Part shown: piece after piece, positions 56,501 through 63,900 of the stretch | Numbering within the stretch: the first letter of the stretch is position 1 | Layout of the letters: each line of letters starts with the position of its first letter | DNA from: Allorhizobium undicola ORS 992 = ATCC 700741 | GTDB taxonomy: Bacteria; Pseudomonadota; Alphaproteobacteria; Rhizobiales; Rhizobiaceae | NCBI RefSeq assembly: GCF_000621665.1 | Contig: NZ_JHXQ01000002.1 | Location: 186,001 to 250,000, forward strand | Reading direction: 5' to 3' | Length of the DNA: 64,000 nt | Program-made: the position numbers and the translations under genes | Notes under the pieces: generated by a model | Database searches by the model: none | What the model saw: only the letters and a program-made list of their open reading frames with translations | What the model was told of the DNA's origin: nothing

Positions 56501-57255
56501 TAGCGGGCTTTCTGGCCTCGGGCCATACGCAAGAGCAGGCGCGGCGAAGGGCGAGCTACCGGGTTTTTGGCTCGAAGCCCGGCGCCTATGGCGCAGGCTT
56601 GCAGGCTTTGATCGATGAGAAGGGCTGGGAGCGCCGGGAAGAGCTGGCGGAAGCCTATCTCGTCTGGGGCGGCTATGCCTATGGCGCGGGAGATGAAGGG
56701 CGGGCCGAGCGCCAACTGTTCGAGGCGCGGCTGCAAGGGCTTGATGCCGTGGTGCAGAACCAGGACAATCGTGAGCATGACCTTCTGGACAGCGACGACT
56801 ATTACCAGTTCGAAGGCGGCATGACGGCAGCGGTCGAAAGCCTGTCCGGCAAGCGGCCCACTGTCTATCACAACGATCATTCCCGGCCGGAAAAGCCGGT
56901 GATCCGTACACTGGAAGAGGAAATCGGCCGCGTGGTCCGTGCCCGCGTCGTCAATCCCAAATGGATTGAAGGCGTGATGCGCCACGGCTACAAGGGCGCC
57001 TTCGAAATCGCCGCAACGGTGGATTATCTTTTTGCCTTTGCCGCCACCACCGGGGCGGTGCGCCAGCCGCATTTCGAAGCCGTTTACCGGGCCTTCGTGC
57101 TGGATGAACAGGTGCGTGATTTCATGGCGGAGAAAAACCGGCCCGCCTTGAAGGAAATGGCCGCAAGACTGATGGAGGCAATCGACCGCAGCCTCTGGAC
57201 GCCGCGCAGCAATTCCGCCAGATACGATCTCACCAGGCTTGCCGCCCTTCCATGA
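53515..57255 (+). CDS. cobN: Cobaltochelatase large subunit CobN
   Basis: A 1246-residue subunit, the normal length for aerobic CobN, which inserts Co2+ into hydrogenobyrinate a,c-diamide together with CobS and CobT (not in this window). CobN/BchH-type segments include MANYPNRDGRLGNGVGLDTPAGSIEVLRAM, IHMGKHGNLEWLPGKALALS with the conserved histidines, FIVNDPGEGTQAKRR, LTAWGTSNMRTGGDDIAQALALIG, and VYHNDHSRPE near the end. It starts 3 bases after cobW. It marks this pathway as the oxygen-dependent, late-cobalt-insertion route. Confidence 0.97.
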   Translation: MHLLLAQKGALNDGEEAVDLGQSPGDILFLSAADTELSALAAVLDGPGHAWRLASLMSLKHPMSVDTYVERTARHARLIIIRALGGASYFHYALEALCAIARKTGAAIAVLPGDDKPDAGLETFSTVSAAVRQALWAYLCEGGERNMRHFAAFAVSLLTGEEPPPPAEPLLRAGIWWPGKGAIGLSEWQALAGARPVAAICFYRALVQSGETRPVEALVDALEARGMAALPVFVSSLKDALSSETLRQIFAEALPVVVLNATGFAVSSPGSAHGGTVLDEQGAVVLQVIFSSSQRAVWEQSLQGLNARDLAMNVALPEVDGRVLSRAVSFKSAARYAANVETNLVSHEPEASRIAFVADMAANWARLRQKAASERRVALVMANYPNRDGRLGNGVGLDTPAGSIEVLRAMGESGYEVGRLPADGDALMALIMQGPTNAARDGRVVREKISLASYRRFLAGLPSDVSQQVFSRWGEPENDPFFDGDGFALPLMRLGHVMIGIQPARGYNIDPKDSYHSPDLVPPHGYLAFYAFLRQDFAADAIIHMGKHGNLEWLPGKALALSQTCFPEAIFGPLPHLYPFIVNDPGEGTQAKRRSGAVIINHLTPPLTRAESYGPLKDLEALVDEYYQAAGSDPRRLVLLRRQILDLMADTGLDEDAGITRGEAPESALEKLDAYLCDLKEMQIRDGLHVFGRSPEGRLLIDLTVALARLPRGGGHAGDASLQRAIAADCGLNRTLDEGGFDPLDCDFAAPWQGDRPEPLLGATVDPWRSAGDTVERLEILAARLVSGEMPCPAHWHRTRLVLDEIEGVLKPAIVASGRAEILGLMQGLNGCFVAPGPSGAPTRGRPDVLPTGRNFYSVDSRAVPTPAAYELGRKSAELLIARYAQDHGEWPTSFGLTAWGTSNMRTGGDDIAQALALIGVKPLWDTASRRVTGYEILPLAILGRPRVDVTLRISGFFRDAFPEQIALFDKAIRAVGMLDEEAAENPVAARMQADIAGFLASGHTQEQARRRASYRVFGSKPGAYGAGLQALIDEKGWERREELAEAYLVWGGYAYGAGDEGRAERQLFEARLQGLDAVVQNQDNREHDLLDSDDYYQFEGGMTAAVESLSGKRPTVYHNDHSRPEKPVIRTLEEEIGRVVRARVVNPKWIEGVMRHGYKGAFEIAATVDYLFAFAATTGAVRQPHFEAVYRAFVLDEQVRDFMAEKNRPALKEMAARLMEAIDRSLWTPRSNSARYDLTRLAALP

Positions 57256-57265
57256 AGGAAACACC

Positions 57266-57898
57266 ATGACCGACGCTCTACCCATCGAAACGCCCGAGGA
57301 TCTGGCCCGCCACGCCGAGAAAATGGCAAAGAAAAAGGCCGCCCGCGACAAGATCATGGCCACCAAGACCGGAGAAAAGGGTCTGATTATCGTCCACACC
57401 GGCAAGGGCAAGGGCAAGTCCTCTGCCGCCTTCGGCATGATCTTCCGGCAAATTGCCCATGGCCGCAAATGCGCGGTGGTGCAGTTCATCAAGGGGGCGA
57501 TGTCCACCGGCGAACGCGATTTGATTCTGGCGCATTTCACCGATCTTTGCGCGTTTCACACCATGGGCGAGGGCTTTACCTGGGAAACGCAGGACAAGGC
57601 CCGCGATACGGCCATGGCGCGGGCCGCCTGGGAAAAAGCCAAGGAACTGATCCGCGACCCTTCCCATTCCATGGTGCTGCTCGATGAGATCAACATCGCC
57701 ATCCGCTACGACTATGTGCCGCTTGCCGAGGTGCTGACATTTCTGGCGGAAGAAAAGCCGCCCATGACCCATGTGGTGCTGACCGGACGCAATGCCGCCG
57801 ACGGGTTGATCGAGCTTGCCGATCTGGTGACGGAAATGGAACTCGTGAAGCACCCCTTCCGCTCTGGTATCAAGGCGCAGGCCGGCGTCGAATTCTAG
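57266..57898 (+). CDS. cobO: Cob(I)yrinic acid a,c-diamide adenosyltransferase
   Basis: A 210-residue CobA/CobO-type corrinoid adenosyltransferase. The P-loop-like ATP site is HTGKGKGKSSAAFG (residues ~45-58, in the inverted orientation of this family), followed by CAVVQFIKGAMSTGE, HTMGEGFTWETQDK and VLLDEINIAIRYDYV. It transfers adenosyl from ATP to the corrin cobalt. It starts 10 bases after cobN. Its TAG stop overlaps the first bases of a REP-like repeat. Confidence 0.96.
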   Translation: MTDALPIETPEDLARHAEKMAKKKAARDKIMATKTGEKGLIIVHTGKGKGKSSAAFGMIFRQIAHGRKCAVVQFIKGAMSTGERDLILAHFTDLCAFHTMGEGFTWETQDKARDTAMARAAWEKAKELIRDPSHSMVLLDEINIAIRYDYVPLAEVLTFLAEEKPPMTHVVLTGRNAADGLIELADLVTEMELVKHPFRSGIKAQAGVEF

Positions 57899-57946
57899 AG
57901 CATTTCCGGGAGAAGTGTAGTAACGGTTTTCCGTCTGGAAATGCGC
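57897..57946. repeat. REP-like palindromic repeat (family A) abutting cobO
   Basis: AGAGCATTTCCGGGAGAAG ... CCGTCTGGAAATGCGC palindrome, same family as 36102-36150. Its first bases supply part of the cobO stop codon, and it may act as the 3' boundary of the cobP-cobO transcript. Confidence 0.75.
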
Positions 57947-58012
57947 AAAAACAAAAGCTTGGAGCGCGTCTCGTGAACCGGTGTTCACCGGACGCGCCCT
58001 AGATAAACGGCT

Positions 58013-58798
58013 TCAGAACCCCATCCACACGCGGATGGGGTTGGTGGGATCGAGAATGAGCTTGGCGGCGAGCGCCACGCAGGTGATGACCAGCAGGGGC
58101 TTGATGAGTTTTGCGCCGCTTTTCATGGCAAAGCGCGATCCGGTCTGCGCGCCCAGAAACTGGCCGACGCCCATGACAATTCCCACTTTCCACAACACCA
58201 CGCCATTGAACAGGAAAACGGCAAAGGCGCCGATATTGGAGCCGAAATTCAGAAGCTTGGTGTGGGCGGTGGCCTTCAACATGCCGAAGCCCGCCAGCGA
58301 AACGAAGGCGAGCATGAGGAAGGACCCCGTGCCGGGACCGAAGACGCCATCGTAAAAGCCGATCAGCGGCGCCATGGTGAGCGAGAAGATCAGCGGGCTC
58401 ATGCGCTGGTGGCTATCCACATCCGACATGTTGGGTTTGAACGTGAAATAGGCGGCAATCGCCACCAGCAGAAAGGGCAGCAGCGCCTTCAGAACATCGC
58501 CCGGCACATAGGTTGCCACATAGGCCCCTACCGCGCCGCTGGCAACGGATATGGCGGCCATGGGCAGTTGCGTTTTAAGCTGCACATGGCCCTTCCTGGC
58601 ATAGGCAATGGTTGCCGAGGATGAGCCGAACATGCTTTGCAGCTTGTTGCTGCCAAGGGTTTGCAAGGGCGGAATGCCCGCGATCAGCATGGCGGGAATG
58701 GTGAGAAGGCCACCGCCGCCAGCAATCGAATCGATAAATCCGGCAAGGAAACCAACGATAAACAGGAAAAGCAAAAGATGCAGCGCAAGATCGGTCAC
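58013..58798 (-). CDS. TSUP (TauE/SafE) family membrane permease
   Basis: A 261-residue protein with about eight membrane helices. TSUP hallmarks are VGFLAGFIDSIAGGGGLLTIPAMLIAGIPP at the N-terminus and GFYDGVFGPGTGSFLMLAFV in the second repeat, each with the conserved Gly-rich half-helix. Family members move sulfite, sulfoacetate or other organosulfur anions. A GTG at 58798 is preferred, since the family begins here; the frame is open to 59116 but without similarity. It is on the opposite strand in the middle of the cobalamin cluster, so a link to corrin synthesis is not established. Confidence 0.85.
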   Translation of the reverse strand: MTDLALHLLLFLFIVGFLAGFIDSIAGGGGLLTIPAMLIAGIPPLQTLGSNKLQSMFGSSSATIAYARKGHVQLKTQLPMAAISVASGAVGAYVATYVPGDVLKALLPFLLVAIAAYFTFKPNMSDVDSHQRMSPLIFSLTMAPLIGFYDGVFGPGTGSFLMLAFVSLAGFGMLKATAHTKLLNFGSNIGAFAVFLFNGVVLWKVGIVMGVGQFLGAQTGSRFAMKSGAKLIKPLLVITCVALAAKLILDPTNPIRVWMGF

Positions 58799-59093
58799 GG
58801 GAGAGATTCCGAAAGGGAAGGTTGTATTGCTTTTTGGAGCAAAGCCTTGACCGCCGCAACCTCTCCAGCGCCGATGACCCAATATAATTCCGGTTTGACC
58901 GCGCCAGCCGCATTGGCTAAACCACGTTTCAATGTGCGACGGCGCCTGTTCGACAGGCTGGAAATAGTCCGGTGCGGCCGACCCAATCCGGGGGCCAATT
59001 CCGGAGCTGTCCCAAAGGCCCATGGAGACGCCGGAAAACCGGTGGCTCTGGCGCTTCGTACAGGGGTGAAAACGAAGCAGGAGGCCTTGGTTT

Positions 59094-60428
59094 ATGGCTG
59101 AAAAACTTGGAATCATGGTGTGCGGTCACGGCAGCCGCAACCAGAATGCCGCGCGCGAATTCGCGGTGATCGCAGAGGCGCTGCGCGCCCGCAATCCCGA
59201 CATGCCGGTGGAATACGGCTATCTGGAATTCTGCAACCCGGTGATTTCCGCGGGGCTGGATAGTCTGCGCGAGCAGGGTGTTACCCGCGTTCTTGCCGTT
59301 CCCGGTATGCTGTTTGCGGCAGGCCACGCCAAGAATGACATTCCCTCCGTTCTCAACACCTATCAGGCCCAGCACAAAGGCTTCGTCATCAATTACGGGC
59401 GCGAGCTTGGCATCGACCTCAAGATGATCCGGGCGGCGGGGGACCGCATCCAACATGCGGTGGATCTTGCCAATGCCACGCAGGGCTTCGTTGACAAGCA
59501 CGAGACCTTGCTGATGGTGGTCGGGCGCGGGTCTTCCGATCCCGATGCCAATTCCAACGCCACCAAGGTCATGCGGATGCTGTGGGAGGGCATGGGATTC
59601 GGCTGGGGCGAGACCTGTTATTCCGGCGTGACCTTTCCGCTGGTGGAGCCGGGCCTGACCCATGCGGCAAAGCTTGGCTACAAGCGCATTGTCGTCTTTC
59701 CCTATTTCCTGTTTACCGGCGTGCTGGTCAAACGCATCTACAGCTATACCGATGAGGTGGCGCAGCGTTATCCCGACATTCAGTTCGTCAAGGCAAGCTA
59801 CCTGAATGACCATCCGCTGGTGCTGGACGCCTTCCAGGACCGTGTGCGCGAAATTCTCGATGGCGCGGCGGTGATGAACTGTCAGATGTGCAAATATCGC
59901 GAGCAGGTTCTGGGTTTCGAAGCCGATCTCGGCCAGCCGCAGGAAAGCCATCACCACCACGTGGAAGGCATTGGCGGCGGGCTGGAAAACTGTCCCTGCA
60001 AGGGCGATTGCGACGCCTCGTGCCGGGATGAGGAATTCTGTCGCCAGCATGACCTGCCGTTCACGCCGGTTCATAGCCATGCCGCCCCCAACGACTTGAC
60101 GCCTGCCTTCGACTATTCGGCCTCCTTCACGCTCGGCGGCAAATATGCGCATTTGACCGATACAAAGCCCGATGCCGAACTGGAAGCAGCGATGAATGCG
60201 CCCTCCACCGGCAAATATGCCGATCACCATGAGCATGGTCCCAATTGCGGCTGCGGGCATCACCATCACGATGGCGGCCACCAGCATCATCACCATGGTC
60301 ATCATCACCATGGTCATCATCACCACGATCATGGGCATTCCCACCACGATCACCACGGCCATCATCACGCGCCTTATCCCCATGCGGATCATCCGCTTGG
60401 GCCGAAATCGATGGAAAAGAAAAAGTAA
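59094..60428 (+). CDS. cbiX: CbiX-type sirohydrochlorin (cobalto)chelatase with Fe-S and His-rich tail
   Basis: A 444-residue protein. Two CbiX half-domains span residues ~1-125 (GIMVCGHGSRNQNAAREF) and ~135-255 (LLMVVGRGSSDPDANSNATKVMRMLWEG). Next is MNCQMCKYR (near 261), the M-x-C-x2-C motif that holds a [4Fe-4S] cluster in the long CbiX type, and a further cysteine cluster CPCKGDCDASCRDEEFC. From ~379 the tail is extremely His-rich with GHHHHGHHHHDHGHSHHDH, probably for cobalt storage. CbiX inserts cobalt early, whereas CobN in the same cluster inserts it late. Confidence 0.93.
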   Translation: MAEKLGIMVCGHGSRNQNAAREFAVIAEALRARNPDMPVEYGYLEFCNPVISAGLDSLREQGVTRVLAVPGMLFAAGHAKNDIPSVLNTYQAQHKGFVINYGRELGIDLKMIRAAGDRIQHAVDLANATQGFVDKHETLLMVVGRGSSDPDANSNATKVMRMLWEGMGFGWGETCYSGVTFPLVEPGLTHAAKLGYKRIVVFPYFLFTGVLVKRIYSYTDEVAQRYPDIQFVKASYLNDHPLVLDAFQDRVREILDGAAVMNCQMCKYREQVLGFEADLGQPQESHHHHVEGIGGGLENCPCKGDCDASCRDEEFCRQHDLPFTPVHSHAAPNDLTPAFDYSASFTLGGKYAHLTDTKPDAELEAAMNAPSTGKYADHHEHGPNCGCGHHHHDGGHQHHHHGHHHHGHHHHDHGHSHHDHHGHHHAPYPHADHPLGPKSMEKKK

Positions 60429-61328
60429 GTGCCCCTCTTCGACCGCTATCTCATCGTTGACTGGTCGGGGGCCGGTGCGCCTGCGCGAGGGGCAAACTCG
60501 CTCTGGGCCTGCCTTGCCGAGCAGCACGGGCAGGGCGCGAGGGTATTGTGGCTGGAGAATTTTCCCACGCGGGCGCAATTCATGTCCAGGCTGTTGGCCG
60601 TGGTGGAAGAGACGACGCAGGCGGGCAAGCGCTTGCTGGCGGGCTTCGATTTTGCCTTCGGCTATCCGGCAGGCGCGGCCCTGCGGCTGGCGGGCAGGGC
60701 GGACTGGCGTAAGCTTTGGCACAAGATCGCCACTGAGGTTCAAGATCTGCCTGACAACAGCAATAACCGGTTTGAACTGGCCTCCCGCTGGAATGCCACC
60801 CACTTTGCAGGGGAGCCGCGCTTCTGGGGGCGGCCCCATCAACATCGCTATGCTGATCTGGGTGACAAGAAGCCGCCTGCGCCAACCACGCCGCCCTTTG
60901 CCTTCCGTCGCAGCGAGAGCTTTGCAAAAGGGGCAAAATCGGTCTGGCAGATGAGCTATAACGGCTCCGTTGGCGGTCAGACCCTGCTTGGCATTGCCCG
61001 CCTTTCCCGTTTTCTCGATGAAAGCGGGCATGGGGAGCGGATTTCCGTCTGGCCTTTCCAGACGGGATTTGCGGAGCGGTTTGAAAAGCCGGTGGTGTTT
61101 GCCGAAATCTATCCTTCGCTGTTTCCTCTGACGGAGTGCCATGCGGTGCGGGATGCCGCGCAGGTGGCGACGGTTGTAAAGATCTTTGCCAGATATGACG
61201 AAAATGACCGTTTGGCGCGGCTTTTTGCCCCGCCGCCCATGCTGGGCGAAGAAGAGCGGGCAATTGCCATTGCCGAAGAGGGTTGGGTTCTGGGGATCGG
61301 CCATGAAAAGCTGGAATGTGCCGCATGA
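60429..61328 (+). CDS. Unknown protein in the cob operon, RNase-H-fold (DUF429-like) features
   Basis: A 299-residue soluble protein that starts (GTG at 60429) directly after the cbiX stop and overlaps cobH by 4 bases at its end, so it is part of the operon. The N-terminus LIVDWSGAGAPARGANSLWACL and the following LLAGFDFAFGYPAGAALRL look like an RNase-H-like fold with two acidic beta strands, reminiscent of DUF429. Other parts (FRRSESFAKGAKSVWQMSYNGSVGGQTLLGI, VFAEIYPSLFPL) support that reading but point to no enzyme of the corrin pathway. Function unknown. Confidence 0.7.
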   Translation: MPLFDRYLIVDWSGAGAPARGANSLWACLAEQHGQGARVLWLENFPTRAQFMSRLLAVVEETTQAGKRLLAGFDFAFGYPAGAALRLAGRADWRKLWHKIATEVQDLPDNSNNRFELASRWNATHFAGEPRFWGRPHQHRYADLGDKKPPAPTTPPFAFRRSESFAKGAKSVWQMSYNGSVGGQTLLGIARLSRFLDESGHGERISVWPFQTGFAERFEKPVVFAEIYPSLFPLTECHAVRDAAQVATVVKIFARYDENDRLARLFAPPPMLGEEERAIAIAEEGWVLGIGHEKLECAA

Positions 61329-61963
61329 CGCTTTGCTATATTCGTGATCCGGCGGAAATTTATCGCCAGTCCTTCGAGACCATCCGTCGCGAGGCCGATC
61401 TTTCCCGCTTTGCCGCGCAGATGCAGCCGCTCGTCATCCGCCTCATCCATGCCTGCGGCATGGTGGATCTGGCAGAGGATGTGCAATTTTCCGAAGGCGC
61501 CGTGGCAGCGGGCGCAGAAGCGCTGCGGCAGGGCGCGCCCGTATTGTGCGATGCCGAGATGGTGCGGCACGGCATTATCCGGCGGCTTCTGCCTGCCGAA
61601 AACGAGGTGCTGTGCCTGTTGAATGACGAGCGCACTCGTCCATTGGCGGCGGATCTGAACAATACCCGCTCCGCCGCGCAGGTGGATCTCTGGGATGCGC
61701 ATCTGCAAGGGGCGGTGGTTGCCATCGGCAATGCGCCGACCGCGCTATTCCGCCTGCTGGAGCGGCTGGACGCAGGCGCCCCGAAGCCTGCGCTGATTCT
61801 CGGTTTTCCGGTGGGGTTTGTCGGCGCCGCGGAAAGCAAGGCGGAGCTTGCGGCCAATAGCCGGGGCGTGCCCTTCATCACGGTTGGCGGCAGGCGCGGC
61901 GGGTCCGCCATGGCCTCCGCAGCAGTCAATGCGCTGGCGGGAGGGTTAAATGGCAATGTCTGA
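61325..61963 (+). CDS. cobH: Precorrin-8X methylmutase
   Basis: A 212-residue CobH/CbiC enzyme that moves the C-11 methyl group to C-12, giving hydrogenobyrinate. The catalytic histidine is H42 in LVIRLIHACGMVDLAEDV. Other family segments are VLCDAEMVRHGIIRR, VAIGNAPTALFRLLE and KPALILGFPVGFVGAAESKAEL. The start at 61325 overlaps the previous gene's stop (ATGA), and the 3' end overlaps cobL by 14 bases. Confidence 0.96.
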   Translation: MTLCYIRDPAEIYRQSFETIRREADLSRFAAQMQPLVIRLIHACGMVDLAEDVQFSEGAVAAGAEALRQGAPVLCDAEMVRHGIIRRLLPAENEVLCLLNDERTRPLAADLNNTRSAAQVDLWDAHLQGAVVAIGNAPTALFRLLERLDAGAPKPALILGFPVGFVGAAESKAELAANSRGVPFITVGGRRGGSAMASAAVNALAGGLNGNV

Positions 61964-63170
61964 ACCATGGCTGACGCTGATCGGCATGGGCGATAGCGGG
62001 CTGGACAGCCTTGACGCCTCGCAGCGTGCCGTTCTTGCAAAGGCCGAAATTCTGGTGGTGGGCGAGCGACTGGAGCACGTCCTTGCCGGTGCAGCACCGA
62101 ATGCCCGGCGCATCCTCACCTGGGGCGCCGGATTTCGCCCGACGCTGGATGCGCTTTTAAAGCTGCGCGGCACGGCGGTCGTGGTGCTTGCAACCGGCGA
62201 TCCCATGCATTTCGGCATTGGCGCAACGTTGCGGCGTTATATCGAGGCCTGGGAAATGCGGGTATTGCCCAGCCCCTCGGCCTTTTCGCTGGCGGCGGCC
62301 CGGCTTGGCTGGCCCTTGCAGGCGGTGGCGCAGATTTCGCTGCATGGCCGGTCTTCCGCCTTTCTCAATCGCCATATCCTGCCGGGCCAGCGCATATTGG
62401 CGCTGACGTCTGATGCAAGGACTGTGTTCGAAGCTGCCGAACACCTGGTCCAGCGCGGCTTTGGCGCCTCGAAACTGACGGTGCTGGAACATATGGGCGG
62501 GCAGGACGAGCGTATTATGCGTTTTTCCGCCGAAGACCTTTTGAGGGAGGCGCCAGCGCTTGCGGATTTCAACACGCTGGCGGTGGAATGCCTGGGAGCG
62601 GGCGCATGGTTTGCGCCGCTTGCCGGCCTTGCCGATGAAGCCTTTCGCCATGACGGGCAATTGACGAAAAGCGAGGTGAGGGCGGTAACGCTTTCCAAAC
62701 TCCAGCCTTTCCCGAATGCGCTGCTATGGGATGTGGGGGCCGGTTGCGGCTCCATCGCCATCGAGTTTTTACGGGCGGGGCTTGGCACCCGCGCCATTGC
62801 CATCGAGGAAAAACCGGAGCGGGTGGCGATGATCCGTGACAATGCGCAAAATCTTGGCACGCCCGATCTTGAGATCATCGAAGGGGCGGCCCCCGCCGCC
62901 TTGCGGGGGCTGGAGGGGCCGGACGTGATTTTCATTGGCGGCGGCATTACGGTTGACGGGCTTTTTGAAACCTGCTGGCAGAGCCTTAAAGATGGCGGAC
63001 GGCTGGTTGCCAATGCCGTGACCGTCGAAGGGGAGGCGCGGCTTGCGCATTTGCGAAGCCAGCATGGCGGGGAGTTGTTGCGGCTATCCGTTTCCCGTGC
63101 CGCGCCCGTCGGCCGCTATTGCGGCTGGAAGTCGCTGATGCCCGTGACGATGTGGAGTGCGCGCAAATGA
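61950..63170 (+). CDS. cobL: Precorrin-6Y C5,15-methyltransferase (decarboxylating)
   Basis: A 406-residue fusion. The N-terminal tetrapyrrole methylase (CbiE-like) has LTLIGMGDSGLDSL, ILVVGERLEHV, VVLATGDPMHFGIGATL and PSPSAFSLAAARLGWP. The C-terminal CbiT-like Rossmann methyltransferase (from ~residue 240) has LLWDVGAGCGSIAIEFLRAG and AIAIEEKPERVAMIRDNAQNLG. It methylates C-5 and C-15 and removes the acetate carboxyl at C-12. A GGGAGGG site precedes the ATG at 61950. Overlaps of 14 bases with cobH and 4 with cobI indicate tight coupling. Confidence 0.96.
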   Translation: MAMSEPWLTLIGMGDSGLDSLDASQRAVLAKAEILVVGERLEHVLAGAAPNARRILTWGAGFRPTLDALLKLRGTAVVVLATGDPMHFGIGATLRRYIEAWEMRVLPSPSAFSLAAARLGWPLQAVAQISLHGRSSAFLNRHILPGQRILALTSDARTVFEAAEHLVQRGFGASKLTVLEHMGGQDERIMRFSAEDLLREAPALADFNTLAVECLGAGAWFAPLAGLADEAFRHDGQLTKSEVRAVTLSKLQPFPNALLWDVGAGCGSIAIEFLRAGLGTRAIAIEEKPERVAMIRDNAQNLGTPDLEIIEGAAPAALRGLEGPDVIFIGGGITVDGLFETCWQSLKDGGRLVANAVTVEGEARLAHLRSQHGGELLRLSVSRAAPVGRYCGWKSLMPVTMWSARK

Positions 63171-63898
63171 CCGGCAGACTTTACGGGCTGGGGCTCGGTC
63201 CCGGCGATCCCGAACTTCTGACGCTGAAGGCATATCGGATTCTCACGCATTCGCCGGTGATTGCCTATCCGCAGCCGGATAACGGTCCAAGCTTCGCACG
63301 GCAGATTGCCGCGCCCTATCTGCGCCCGGACCAGTTGGAAGTGCCGATCATCGTGCCGATGCGGGTGGAGCGTTTTCCCGCCCAGGATGTCTATGACGAG
63401 GCGGCTGAGAGGCTTTCCCGTCATCTGGATGCCGGTGCCGATGTGGCGGTGCTGTGCGAGGGCGATCCCTTTTTCTATGGCTCTTTCATGTATCTCTTTG
63501 AGCGGCTGGCCCTTCGCTATCCAACGGAGGTGGTGCCCGGCGTTTCCTCCATGATGGCCGCTGCCGCCGCCTATGGGCGTCCGCTGGCGGCCCGCAACGA
63601 TGTGCTGACCATTCTGCCGGGACCGCTGGACAACGACGTGCTGAAAGCAAGGATCGAAGCCTCGCAGGCCGTTGCCATCATCAAACTCGGGCGGCATTTT
63701 TCCCGCATCAGGACCTTGATTGCCGAAATGGGGCTGGCACCTTGCACCGGCTATGTGGAGCGCGTTTCGCTGGACGCGGAGCGCATTTCGCCATTGGCTG
63801 ACATTGCCGAAAACAGCGCCCCCTATTTCTCCATGCTGCTGATTTACAAGGGTGCGGAAGGCTGGGCCATATCCTCCGCCGCCAGACTGGAAAGATGA
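63167..63898 (+). CDS. cobI: Precorrin-2 C20-methyltransferase
   Basis: A 243-residue tetrapyrrole methylase that converts precorrin-2 to precorrin-3A. Signatures are GRLYGLGLGPGDPELLTLKAYRIL at the N-terminus, VAVLCEGDPFFYGSFMYLFERL and EVVPGVSSMMAAAAAYGRPLA. The start at 63167 overlaps the cobL stop (ATGA); the longer upstream frame is inside cobL. Its substrate could come from CysG, encoded at 20-21.8 kb. Confidence 0.96.
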   Translation: MTGRLYGLGLGPGDPELLTLKAYRILTHSPVIAYPQPDNGPSFARQIAAPYLRPDQLEVPIIVPMRVERFPAQDVYDEAAERLSRHLDAGADVAVLCEGDPFFYGSFMYLFERLALRYPTEVVPGVSSMMAAAAAYGRPLAARNDVLTILPGPLDNDVLKARIEASQAVAIIKLGRHFSRIRTLIAEMGLAPCTGYVERVSLDAERISPLADIAENSAPYFSMLLIYKGAEGWAISSAARLER

Positions 63899-63900
63899 CA

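Noticed and set aside
58795-58998. Short minus-strand frame containing VIGAGEVAAVKALL, resembling a CysG or CobE N-terminus
   Set aside because: The similarity is limited to ~15 residues, no gene continues from it, and it overlaps the leader region of cbiX. Treated as chance.
60230-60370. CAT/CAC-rich tandem-like DNA resembling a short repeat array
   Set aside because: It simply encodes the His-rich tail of CbiX. There are no spacers, so it is not a CRISPR or satellite.
58929-61304. A 791-codon open frame on the minus strand
   Set aside because: It is antisense to cbiX and the following gene; the Met/Val-rich stretch is the mirror of the His-codon-rich tail of CbiX.
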